A DNA stretch of 64,000 bases from the NCBI RefSeq assembly GCF_024662215.1, contig NZ_CP096115.1, positions 930,001-994,000 on the forward strand. The letters are read 5' to 3'. Made by a program: the position numbers and the translations under genes. Positions 44,379-52,452 of the stretch are shown here, one piece after another. The stretch comes from Methanoplanus endosymbiosus. GTDB lineage: Archaea; Halobacteriota; Methanomicrobia; Methanomicrobiales; Methanomicrobiaceae. Position 1 is the stretch's first letter; each line of letters opens with the position of its first letter. The notes beneath the pieces are model-generated. The model made no database searches. It worked only from the letters and a program-made list of their open reading frames with translations, and was not told the DNA's origin.

Positions 44379-47300
44379 TTAGTCTTCTTTCCTTCTCCGC
44401 CATGTGAGAGCCGCGGCCCCGGCAACTACTGCAATTACCGCAACCAATGCAAATGCAGGCAGAGTTCCACTGGCATTGCTCTTAGGGTCTGCTGCATCTG
44501 TGCTCACGGATTCTGCCGGTACAGTCTGTGCAGACGGAATTTCTTCAGAAACAGGGGCATTAGTCTTTGTGGGTATCACTTCGGTTTCCTCACCCGGAAT
44601 TATTGTCTCACCAACAGCAATTCCTATTGCAAACCACGAAAATGACGGTGTTTCTGAGCTGTAATAGACATAGGTATTGTCTTCATGTATAAGAACAGTA
44701 GGGAGAGCCACCCACTTATCATTTATGTAGTGCAGCATGACCACATCGCCTTTTGTATATCCGTTTTTGGAAAGCCAGGCCTTTGCAACCCTGAATTCAA
44801 ACACTCCGCCTGAAACTGCGGATGCGTCCGCATGGTACATTTTAACATCCTCATACTCATAGACATCTGTATCCGGAGCACCTACAGATGGAGGATAACT
44901 CTGTTTATGCACTGTTACCATCAGTTCTGGTGTATCCTCGGTGACTTTTACAGAGAAATCATATACAGCACCTTTACCGTTAAAATCAAATGATGCAGAA
45001 TCTCCTGCTTTCAGATGTTTGGATGCACCAACACCCGTATCACTATTTGAACCACCGCCTGAGGAAGAACCGCCACCTGAAGGTGCTGCTGTCGGGGCAG
45101 GTGTAGGAGCAGCATTTACAGTAAACACACCTGTGACATTGACAGATTTCATATCCGGATTTGTGATATTAATGTCCCACATTCCGGTTGTAGCGCCGGT
45201 AAGATCAAATGAACAGGTGATGGTCTTATTTCCGGCAGAGACCAAAACTCCGGTTGCATTGATGTCAGACTGACCGGATTTTTTAAGGGCTACAAGGGGA
45301 GAACTATAAAAGTTAGCACCGGACACCGTAACTGCTACTGCCGGGTTACCGGTTGTACCTGTGGATGGGACAATGCCTGAAAAGATTGGTGCACCATATA
45401 ATACTGTAAACTTATCCACGGCATTGACAGACTGCATATCCGGGTTGGTGATATTGACATCCCACATGCCAGGCGATGCTCCGGTAAGGTTAAACGAGCA
45501 GGTGATGGATGTATTGCCGGCAGGGACAGAGACGTTTTCTGCCGTAATATCACTCTGACCGGCTTTTTTAAGTTTTACAACCGGAGTTCCGTAGAAATTT
45601 ATACCGGTTATTATAACTCCGGCAGATGCGTTATCAGCAGCACCGGACGACGGGGCAATTCCGGCAAAGACTGGTGCTCCGCATAGTACCTTAAACTTAT
45701 CAGCAGCATTTACAGACTGCATATCCGGGTTTGTGATATTGACATCCCACATGCCAGGCGATGCTCCGGTAAGGTTAAACGAACAGGTGATGGTTGTATT
45801 GCCGGCAGAGACCAGAACTCCGGTTGCATTGATGTCAGCCTGACCGGATTTTTTAAGTATCACAGCCGGAGGATTGTAAAAGTTCATGCCTTTTATTGTA
45901 ACATTGACTGAAGTATTGTCCGCAGCACCGGATGATGGAGTAATGCCCGAGTAGATGGGTGCTCCGTATAATACCGTAAAGGCATTGGCAGCATTGACAG
46001 ACTGCATATCCGGGTTGGTGATATTGACATCCCATTTGCCGGGTGATGCTCCGGTCAGGTTAAACGAACAGGCAATGGTTGTATGTCCGGCAGAGACCAG
46101 AACGCCGGTTGCGTTGATGTCATCCTGACCGGATTTCTTTAGTGTTACTTCAGGTGTGGTATAGAAGTTAGTGCCCGAAATTACAACTCCGGCAGATGCG
46201 TTATCCGCAGCACCGGACGAGGGTAAAATTCCGGTGAAGGTGGGGGCTGATGCGTTTATGAATACATAGGCCTGACCACGGTTGACACCGCCGGAACCGG
46301 CCCCAAGTGCTCCGATAAGGATGGTCTCACCACTGGCAGAGACCGAACTGCCAAACTTGTTATCATTGGCCTTATCAGAGGCGGCAAGAACCTGTACCTC
46401 ACCCCAGTTGTCCGCACCACCGCTGTCTTTACTGAAGAGATATACCTGTCCGCGATCGCTGCCGCCGGAATTTGCATCCGGAGCACCGACTATTGCAGTA
46501 CCATTGGCGATGAAGACAGAAGAGCCAAAGTAGTTGGCATAGCCTTTATCTGACGCAGTCAGGATTTTCACTTCGCCCCAGTTGTCCACACCGCCGCTGT
46601 CTTTATAGAAGATATAGGCCTTGCCAGAGTTAGATATTCCGGAATCTGCGTCTTTGGCTCCGACAATTGCCGTGCCATTATTGACATAAACGGAATTGCC
46701 GAAATGATCGGCATCAGCCCTGTCAGAGGCCGTGAGGATCTTAACCTCACCCCAGTTGTCCGCACCGCCACTGTCTTTATAGAAGACATAGGCCTGACCG
46801 CGGGCACTGCCGCCTGAATCTGCATAATATGCACCGACAATTGCAGTTTCATTGCTGAGTGAAACCGAATAACCAAAGTAGTCACTATTGGTCTTATCAG
46901 AGGCACTGAGAATATTAACCTCACCCCAGTTGTCCGCACCGCCGCTGTCCTTATAGAAGACATAGGCCTGACCACAATCATTCCCACCGGAATCTGCATA
47001 AGGAGCACCTATAACTACAGTGTCATTGCTGAGTGAAACGGAATAACCAAATTGGTCGCTATTAGCTTTGTCAGAGGCACTGAGGATTTTTACCTGACCC
47101 CAGTTGTCCGCACCGCCACTGTCTTTATTAAAGACATAGGCCTGACCACGGTACAAACCGCCCGATTCTGCATAACGAGCACCGACAACTACAGTATCAC
47201 CGCTTAGAGAAACAGAATAACCAAACTCATCTATATCAGACTTATCAGATGCAGTGAGGATTTTCACCTGACCCCAGTTGTCCGCACCGCCGCTGTCCTT

Positions 47301-48251
47301 ATAAAAGATATAAGCCTGACCGCGGCTGTTGCCGCCTGAATCTGCCCCTTTTGCACCGACAACGGCAACATCATCACTGATGGAAACCGAATAGCCAAAC
47401 AGGTCGCCGCTGGCCTTGTCAGAAGCTGTCAGGATTTTAACCTGTGTCAGCATAGGATCGATTGTAACCGGATATACGGCATCGCTGTCGTCAGCCTCCC
47501 AGATGATTTTATCACCCGAAATGGTCATTGACGAAGCAAGAGCTCTTCCGGAAGAGTCCCAGGCCTCAATTCCGCTGTACTTATAGACAGGTCCTTCACT
47601 GTCCAGCAGATATATGCTGCCGCCTGAAGAGGAGATGCTTAAATCTCCTGACACACAGAACTCTGCGACAAGACTGCCGTCACCTTCCGGTGCTGAAAAG
47701 ACAGTCATGCCATGCTCAATTCCTTCATCATGATTTTTGTACCACTCGGAAAAGCCGTTATATACAAAAGTCAGAGAACGCCCGTCAGCATCAGGCACAC
47801 CTTTTCCGGGAGCCTTCAGGTCAGCACCGTGTCCTACTCCGGCAAGGGCCATACCGAAAGTTCCCCTGCCGGTTGTAAAAACAAAAGAGCCTGAACTTCC
47901 GGCAGAGACCGTTATGTCCTCCCCGGAATTGTATGCCTGCCAGGTCCCTGAGTCTTTGTCATATGTGAAGGAGTGAAGCGAGTCCATTATACTGTGCTGA
48001 AGGTTTAAATCCGGCAAATCTCCGGAGAAAAGGCCCGTTGAAACCACATCGCCCCCTCCATTATCCACGCTAAAGACGGATTGGGCATCGTTCACTGCCG
48101 GAATATTAAAGACCGAAGCAGAGGCAGAAGCTGTAAAAAAAGCAGTCAGTATAAGTAAAACAGAAATCGCTACCATTCCGGCACGACGCCGGTCTCCTCT
48201 CATAAACGGAGGAGGATTAAGAAGTCTGTACAGAATTTCCATATAAAACAC
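44379..48251 (-). CDS. Giant surface protein: seven-blade FG-GAP-like propeller, four TIG-like repeats, PGF-pre-PGF domain, C-terminal anchor
   Basis: 1290 residues. A signal peptide (AGMVAISVLLILTAFFTASASAS) leads to a ~240-residue N-terminal domain. Seven repeats of about 58 residues follow (from about 270 to 670), each with ASDK..xxxFGYSVS, a VVGA turn and GQAYVFYKDSGGADNWG, which fits a closed propeller. Four repeats of about 94 residues (670-1045), each with GIxPSSGAADN, NFY, KKSGQ.DINATGVLVSAG and WDVNITNPDMQSVN, resemble immunoglobulin-like TIG domains. A Ser/Gly linker precedes a PGF-pre-PGF-type domain and a C-terminal LPAFALVAVIAVVAGAAALTWRRRKED tail (residues about 1264-1290), a hydrophobic segment plus basic end as used by archaeosortase-type sorting or membrane anchoring. 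It is probably glycosylated and adhesive. Confidence 0.85.
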   Translation of the reverse strand: MFYMEILYRLLNPPPFMRGDRRRAGMVAISVLLILTAFFTASASASVFNIPAVNDAQSVFSVDNGGGDVVSTGLFSGDLPDLNLQHSIMDSLHSFTYDKDSGTWQAYNSGEDITVSAGSSGSFVFTTGRGTFGMALAGVGHGADLKAPGKGVPDADGRSLTFVYNGFSEWYKNHDEGIEHGMTVFSAPEGDGSLVAEFCVSGDLSISSSGGSIYLLDSEGPVYKYSGIEAWDSSGRALASSMTISGDKIIWEADDSDAVYPVTIDPMLTQVKILTASDKASGDLFGYSVSISDDVAVVGAKGADSGGNSRGQAYIFYKDSGGADNWGQVKILTASDKSDIDEFGYSVSLSGDTVVVGARYAESGGLYRGQAYVFNKDSGGADNWGQVKILSASDKANSDQFGYSVSLSNDTVVIGAPYADSGGNDCGQAYVFYKDSGGADNWGEVNILSASDKTNSDYFGYSVSLSNETAIVGAYYADSGGSARGQAYVFYKDSGGADNWGEVKILTASDRADADHFGNSVYVNNGTAIVGAKDADSGISNSGKAYIFYKDSGGVDNWGEVKILTASDKGYANYFGSSVFIANGTAIVGAPDANSGGSDRGQVYLFSKDSGGADNWGEVQVLAASDKANDNKFGSSVSASGETILIGALGAGSGGVNRGQAYVFINASAPTFTGILPSSGAADNASAGVVISGTNFYTTPEVTLKKSGQDDINATGVLVSAGHTTIACSFNLTGASPGKWDVNITNPDMQSVNAANAFTVLYGAPIYSGITPSSGAADNTSVNVTIKGMNFYNPPAVILKKSGQADINATGVLVSAGNTTITCSFNLTGASPGMWDVNITNPDMQSVNAADKFKVLCGAPVFAGIAPSSGAADNASAGVIITGINFYGTPVVKLKKAGQSDITAENVSVPAGNTSITCSFNLTGASPGMWDVNITNPDMQSVNAVDKFTVLYGAPIFSGIVPSTGTTGNPAVAVTVSGANFYSSPLVALKKSGQSDINATGVLVSAGNKTITCSFDLTGATTGMWDINITNPDMKSVNVTGVFTVNAAPTPAPTAAPSGGGSSSGGGSNSDTGVGASKHLKAGDSASFDFNGKGAVYDFSVKVTEDTPELMVTVHKQSYPPSVGAPDTDVYEYEDVKMYHADASAVSGGVFEFRVAKAWLSKNGYTKGDVVMLHYINDKWVALPTVLIHEDNTYVYYSSETPSFSWFAIGIAVGETIIPGEETEVIPTKTNAPVSEEIPSAQTVPAESVSTDAADPKSNASGTLPAFALVAVIAVVAGAAALTWRRRKED
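44975..47460 (-). repeat. DNA-level tandem repeats in the surface-protein gene
   Basis: Seven units of about 174 nt (46250-47460) and four of about 280 nt (45110-46250) keep long identical stretches, for example the CCCCAGTTGTCCGCACC segment repeated in nearly every blade. The high identity shows recent expansion or gene conversion and makes repeat-number change likely. Confidence 0.8.
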
Positions 48252-48327
48252 CTCAAAAATGTATCCGAATAGTCAATAATATGATATAATCACATTTAAT
48301 AATTTATAATTCTGGGAACAGAAAAAA

Positions 48328-48355
48328 CCACGACTTTAGCCGTGTGAGTATGTCA
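48328..48355 (+). repeat. Second solo IS605-type right-end stem-loop, degraded
   Basis: ACCACGACTTTAGCCGTGTGAGTATGTCA corresponds closely to 1746-1776, except that one stem base is lost. No transposase gene adjoins. It lies 75 nt upstream of the surface-protein start, on the opposite strand. Confidence 0.5.
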
Positions 48356-48503
48356 GAACTCAGACTTTATCAAACATATGAAAAATGACAGCGGAAATCT
48401 GCCAGAGATCATAACTATAGTCGTAAAATAAAAAACAGGACAAACGCAGATCAGTGATCATATTTCCGGTGCACAACAAACACTACATAAAGACAACAAA
48501 AAA

Positions 48504-49012
48504 TTAACGCAGAGGAAATATATGCTCAGGTTCGGTTATCTCCGGGTCATTGTACCTGTCCATAGTCTCAAGATATTCCGGCATCTCCTCTGTAATACAC
48601 TCCTTTAGATCAGTGAATTCCTCTTCAGAAATTTCTCCTTTTTTAGCATGAATTGGTAAAACTTCTTAAGGCCTGCTGCATTTTCCTTAATTGCAGTTTT
48701 ACTGGCCCATCCTGCCGTTCTGATGAACCAGTAGCCAAGAAATGAATCTATATGTCCGGTGAACACACCCTCTTTTGCATCCTCCGGTTCATCATCAAAC
48801 AACATCAGAAATTCATTGATGTAAAAATCAGTATTTGACCTGTGCTTCTTAACTGTCTTATCTGAAAGACCTTTTTTCCGGAGCCAGTCTTCAAATTCAG
48901 AGAGTTTTCTTTCATTATCATTCCGGATACGCTCACATTCGGCCTCATATTTTTTATATTTTTCCTCCGGTGATAGTTCATCCTCATCCCTGTCACTGCC
49001 TCTTAATTTCAA
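48504..49012 (-). pseudogene. Integrase-type core-binding domain gene with frameshift at A_AAA_AAG
   Basis: From a TTG at 49012 the frame encodes a core-binding domain (EFEDWLRKKGLSDKTVKKHR, then FLGYWFIRTAGWASKTAIKE) homologous to 39394-39840. At CTA-AAA-AAG (48638-48646) it leaves the family frame and stops at 48605. Moving back one base on the AAAAAAG run restores GEISEEEFTDLKECITEEMP and continues to a TAA at 48504-48506, matching the paralogue to its end. Either a one-base deletion or a programmed -1 shift explains this. The sequence here decides nothing; A_AAA_AAG is the canonical bacterial -1 slippery heptamer. Confidence 0.75.
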
Positions 49013-49154
49013 TAAAAGTTTATCACGAAATTTCTCTGATTCAGCCAGCCTTTGCTCTCTCTTCAGATCTTAATTTATCCATATCTGTATTTTCACCATA
49101 TCCATATCCGTTATTTCTTTAAGCAGATGATATAATCTGACCAGTTAAGATTAA

Positions 49155-49499
49155 TTAATCTGTTTTTTCATCTGCCCTGCCTTTAAGGGCGGCTTCCCTG
49201 ATTTTCAGCTCAGTCAGTCTTTTTTCCAGGGCCTTGATCTCCTTTCTGACTTCCTTAAGCTCTGTTTTGTTCTTCTGCTCCATAAGGTAGCTATCTCCCA
49301 GTTCTGAAGAGATATAGTCTTCAAGTTCTCTTCTAAGGAGCTTAAAGTAAGGGTTGCCATAGATATTTCCTTCCTTAAATTCCAGTTTCCCTTCCCTTAT
49401 ACCTTTTAGAATGAATTCCTGACTTATACCATATTCTTTCTGTGCAGTCTTATCACTAAGAGTTGCCCCTTTCCGTGTCCATTCGCCATATTCTGCCAT
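49155..49499 (-). CDS. Small coiled-coil protein with HTH-like start
   Basis: 114 residues. KTAQKEYGISQEFILKGIREGKLEFKEG resembles a MerR/excisionase-type helix-turn-wing, where a DNA-binding helix is followed by a strand at NPYFKLLRRELEDYI. The rest is a coiled coil (ELKEVRKEIKALEKRLTELKIREAALK). Likely DNA-binding and dimeric. It lies upstream of the frameshifted core-binding gene on the same strand, so the two may have formed one unit. Confidence 0.65.
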   Translation of the reverse strand: MAEYGEWTRKGATLSDKTAQKEYGISQEFILKGIREGKLEFKEGNIYGNPYFKLLRRELEDYISSELGDSYLMEQKNKTELKEVRKEIKALEKRLTELKIREAALKGRADEKTD

Positions 49500-49579
49500 T
49501 TTGTTCCCCTGTAAAAGATTTCCTCAGTCATTCACCTGTGAATTATTATTCATGGGCATCTTTGGTAATATAATTCTTT

Positions 49580-49725
49580 CCACACCTGCATGCCCCATAG
49601 AGATACTCTCCGGTCCTCCGGTAAGCAGTCATCTGACATCTCAGGGATTACTGCATCTGTTTTTTTATATCCGGACGGCTCTTTTCTGTGCAGTATTTAT
49701 TTGCATATAAGCTTTAAATTCACCC
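49580..49725 (-). pseudogene. Fossil fragment of a second flavoredoxin gene
   Basis: About 145 nt aligns collinearly with 50171-50316 of the adjacent gene, sharing blocks such as CTTTCCACA, TCCGGACGG and GTGCAGT and GCATATA with scattered substitutions and stops. The matched part covers the region around TMTDNRYWRLGEF of the active copy. It is the remainder of a tandem duplicate that decayed; no ORF is left. Confidence 0.7.
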
Positions 49726-49776
49726 TTATTTTCCTGAAACAGCAGGAAATTCATTACTTTTACAACTATGAACCTT

Positions 49777-50721
49777 TTACCATTCAGGATATGCTTTCAT
49801 ACCTGCCTTCATTGCACCTGCAATTGTTCCGTCAATAAACTCTTCTCCGGGGAAAATAGCCTCATCGTCGTAGCACCGGTCACTCCACAGATATATTGCA
49901 AAATCCCAGTCATCGATGTCACCGTTGTAAGTCAGGCAGCATAAAGGATTTATTCTCCCATACTCAAATCTGTCCAGAAAGCATTTTTTACCCTGAAAAC
50001 GTGGAATGTAATAGCACGTCTCTACATCAAGATATTTCCGGTTGAAACCATCAACAATCTGCCGGACTTCCTCCCGGACTGCATCTTTGATCCATTTCCG
50101 GTCTTTTTTTACTTTAACTATCTCCGTTTCTTCACATAATTTATCTTTTTTCTCATCTGTGTAACCCTTTCCACATCCCCATGCCTTATCAACAAACTCA
50201 CCAAGTCTCCAGTAGCGGTTGTCTGTCATGGTAAGAACCATTGCATCTGCTTTCTTCATGTCCGGACGGTTCTTATCCGTGCAGTCTTCGTCTGCATATA
50301 CGCCTTTTATTTCACCAACGAAGAGGTAATTAGTGGGCAGTTCAACGGTCTCTACAAGTTCGCACTCCATCGTAACCGGACATTCACTTATCATGGGTGC
50401 ACCCTTAAGTTCGCCGCTGAAAGTTTCAAAAACTCCGGACTTGTCCGTTTTTGCTCCTGAAACAAGCCCGCAGTAGTCTGTTGCCTTAGCCATATCTGCG
50501 TCTGGGACATTCACACTAAACGTTCTGTTCTTTAAGATACCCTCCGGAGTTTTGTGCTTCTTATTTATCCCAACCGAGATCATAGGCGGATTTGCATTCG
50601 CCCTTGATGCCCAGCCGACTGTCATGAAATTTGCACGCCCTTCAATCTCAGTTCCGACAAGCACAACCGGCATCGGTATATAGACATTATTTCCGCATTT
50701 TATTTTTGACACTAAAATCAC
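49777..50721 (-). CDS. Flavoredoxin-type flavin reductase with C-terminal extension
   Basis: 314 residues. The N-terminal ~185 residues are the flavin reductase/flavoredoxin split barrel: MPVVLVGTEIEGRANFMTVG, ISVGINKKHKTPEGILKNRT, FSVNVPD and MISECPVTMECEL. The ~115-residue extension (YLDVETCYYIPRFQGKKCFLDRFEYG) is unusual and not recognised, with two cysteines. Family members carry FMN and pass electrons to terminal oxidoreductases. The gene stands alone with the fossil copy directly downstream. Confidence 0.85.
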   Translation of the reverse strand: MILVSKIKCGNNVYIPMPVVLVGTEIEGRANFMTVGWASRANANPPMISVGINKKHKTPEGILKNRTFSVNVPDADMAKATDYCGLVSGAKTDKSGVFETFSGELKGAPMISECPVTMECELVETVELPTNYLFVGEIKGVYADEDCTDKNRPDMKKADAMVLTMTDNRYWRLGEFVDKAWGCGKGYTDEKKDKLCEETEIVKVKKDRKWIKDAVREEVRQIVDGFNRKYLDVETCYYIPRFQGKKCFLDRFEYGRINPLCCLTYNGDIDDWDFAIYLWSDRCYDDEAIFPGEEFIDGTIAGAMKAGMKAYPEW

Positions 50722-50808
50722 CGCTGATAATAATAATAATTCATAACCAGAAATCTAAAAAAAGTTACAGGATCTGATTATCCTGCAAAAATATGAGATT
50801 AAAAGCCT

Positions 50809-51606
50809 TTAAGCTTCCTCAATGGAGACTGTCCATTCCCCGTCACATATGACATTCATGAGATAATTGCAGCTTTCAGTGATCTTCACCGTAACAACAT
50901 TATCATATGCACCCTCATGGTATGCAAGTGGCATCTCAGCGTTGTCAACCATAACCGGATTTCCATAGTAATCCATCAGGTGAACCTCAATTAACTGGTT
51001 ATTATCTGCCTTTATCGAGATATTGTAATCGCCTTCATTTATCTGGAAGAACGGTGTTGCCTTATTTCCGGCACCTGTAAATGTCTGTGGCACAATTCCG
51101 TTGATCATCTGCGGGAATGAGAAGTCAAGTGTCCATTCAGAGTCTGCATATACTTCAACGTCTGCAACTGCGTCCTCTTCAAGCATGAATGCCTGTGTCC
51201 AGTAATATTTGCCGTCCTTCATGGACTTGTCAGCGACTTTTTCATTGTACAGATTGGTAAGTCCGATGTAGTCCTTCTCTGTACGGACTGCAATCTCGCT
51301 CTTATCAGCCTTGTCCTGTGTAAATGTCAGGAGGTGGACTCCGCCTGCAAGCTCAACTGAGGCGTTGACATCGCCTTTTCCTGAAAGGGATGCTTTTTCC
51401 TCACCGGAAACCGGGGTTGGCTGTGGGGTCTTAACCGCTGTCTCTTCCGGAGTTGCAGCTGTAGTCTCTTCTGCTGTTGGAGCAGCAGTCGCTGCCGGTG
51501 TTTTGTCCGCACCGGAACTGCCCGTACATCCGGCTGATAACGCAAAACCTGCGATTAACAGAACCAGAAATGTAAATAAATAAATTCTGCCGTTTAACTT
51601 TGACAT
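50809..51606 (-). CDS. Thr/Ala-rich lipoprotein
   Basis: 265 residues. The signal LFTFLVLLIAGFALSAGC supplies the lipobox. A Thr/Ala/Pro linker (TPAATAAPTAEETTAAT), probably glycosylated, follows, then a beta-rich domain of about 190 residues not recognised. The C-terminus (YDNVVTVKITESCNYLMNVICDGEWTVSIEEA) has two cysteines likely to bond. The signal and C-terminus are shared with the 113-residue protein next to it. Confidence 0.75.
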   Translation of the reverse strand: MSKLNGRIYLFTFLVLLIAGFALSAGCTGSSGADKTPAATAAPTAEETTAATPEETAVKTPQPTPVSGEEKASLSGKGDVNASVELAGGVHLLTFTQDKADKSEIAVRTEKDYIGLTNLYNEKVADKSMKDGKYYWTQAFMLEEDAVADVEVYADSEWTLDFSFPQMINGIVPQTFTGAGNKATPFFQINEGDYNISIKADNNQLIEVHLMDYYGNPVMVDNAEMPLAYHEGAYDNVVTVKITESCNYLMNVICDGEWTVSIEEA

Positions 51607-51707
51607 GACAAAAAAATTAAACTCAAGAGTATATTTTACTTTTGTAACTATATGCCATTTTTAATTTAATTCAGAAAAAAGTATATATTAATTTTATTTT
51701 AAAATGT

Positions 51708-52049
51708 TCAGGCTTTTTTAACCGAAATATTCCATTTCCTGTCACAGTTTATATTTAAGAGATAATTATTGCTCTTCTCAATCTTTGCAGTGACTGTCCC
51801 GTCATACTCCCCATCCTGATATGGAAGCGGAACTGCATCATAGTCTTCGCTGAAGTCCTTAGTAAGAAGGTAAGTGCCATCATTAAGTGACATTCCAGTC
51901 TTTTTGCTTCCTGTACCGGAGACTGTCACGGAGTCCGGATCAGGCATTACAGCCGGATTTTCACCTGTACAGCCGGCTGACAGTGCAAAACATGCGATTA
52001 AAAGAAGAAGAACTGAAAAAAATTTTAATTTACTGTTTATCAGAACCAT
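51708..52049 (-). CDS. Short paralogue of the Thr-rich lipoprotein
   Basis: 113 residues. The signal ends in SAGC, like the neighbour, and the C-terminus (YDGTVTAKIEKSNNYLLNINCDRKWNISVKKA) aligns with the last 35 residues of the 265-residue protein, while about 150 central residues are absent. It is either a minimal form or a gene that lost its middle by deletion. No obvious stop or frameshift, so it may still be made. Confidence 0.7.
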   Translation of the reverse strand: MVLINSKLKFFSVLLLLIACFALSAGCTGENPAVMPDPDSVTVSGTGSKKTGMSLNDGTYLLTKDFSEDYDAVPLPYQDGEYDGTVTAKIEKSNNYLLNINCDRKWNISVKKA

Positions 52050-52452
52050 TGGGACAATATTAAAGCTGAGATTATATATCAGCTCCTGAATTGCCGGGCA
52101 GATCTAAACAGATAACAATCATTCCCTGAGATAAACAATCCCAAAAAGGTAGGTTAATATTTCCCAGGAAGAGAAATAGATAATATTGAAAATATACAGG
52201 TGCCCTTTCGCTGATCCGAGATCCTAAATCCGAGATTGATACAAATGTCCTAATTCACCACAAATTTCACCCAAAAAACATCTCAGATTTCCAGAGATGA
52301 GAAGTAAAACCAGAATGCCATCTTACTCTCTCATGAATAATAATTTCATCTACAATCTGACACATATGGCCTTAATGTATAAATTAATCCCAAATATGAG
52401 GATTTAAGATTCAATTTGATTATTTGCCTTTTGAAATGGGCGAAAGGTCAGA
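52050..52452. other. Upstream flank of the group II intron
   Basis: 403 nt without a gene or clear promoter. Short CCGAGAT duplicates at about 52220-52240 were noted. The intron interrupts non-coding sequence, as is common for these elements. Confidence 0.45.

Noticed and set aside
45110-47460. Regular repeats looked at as a possible CRISPR array
   Set aside because: They are coding, in one long frame, with units of 174 and 280 nt and no short-repeat/spacer pattern.
47528-47976. Antisense ORFs of 60-116 codons inside the surface-protein gene
   Set aside because: They follow the codon periodicity of the real gene on the minus strand and have no features of their own.
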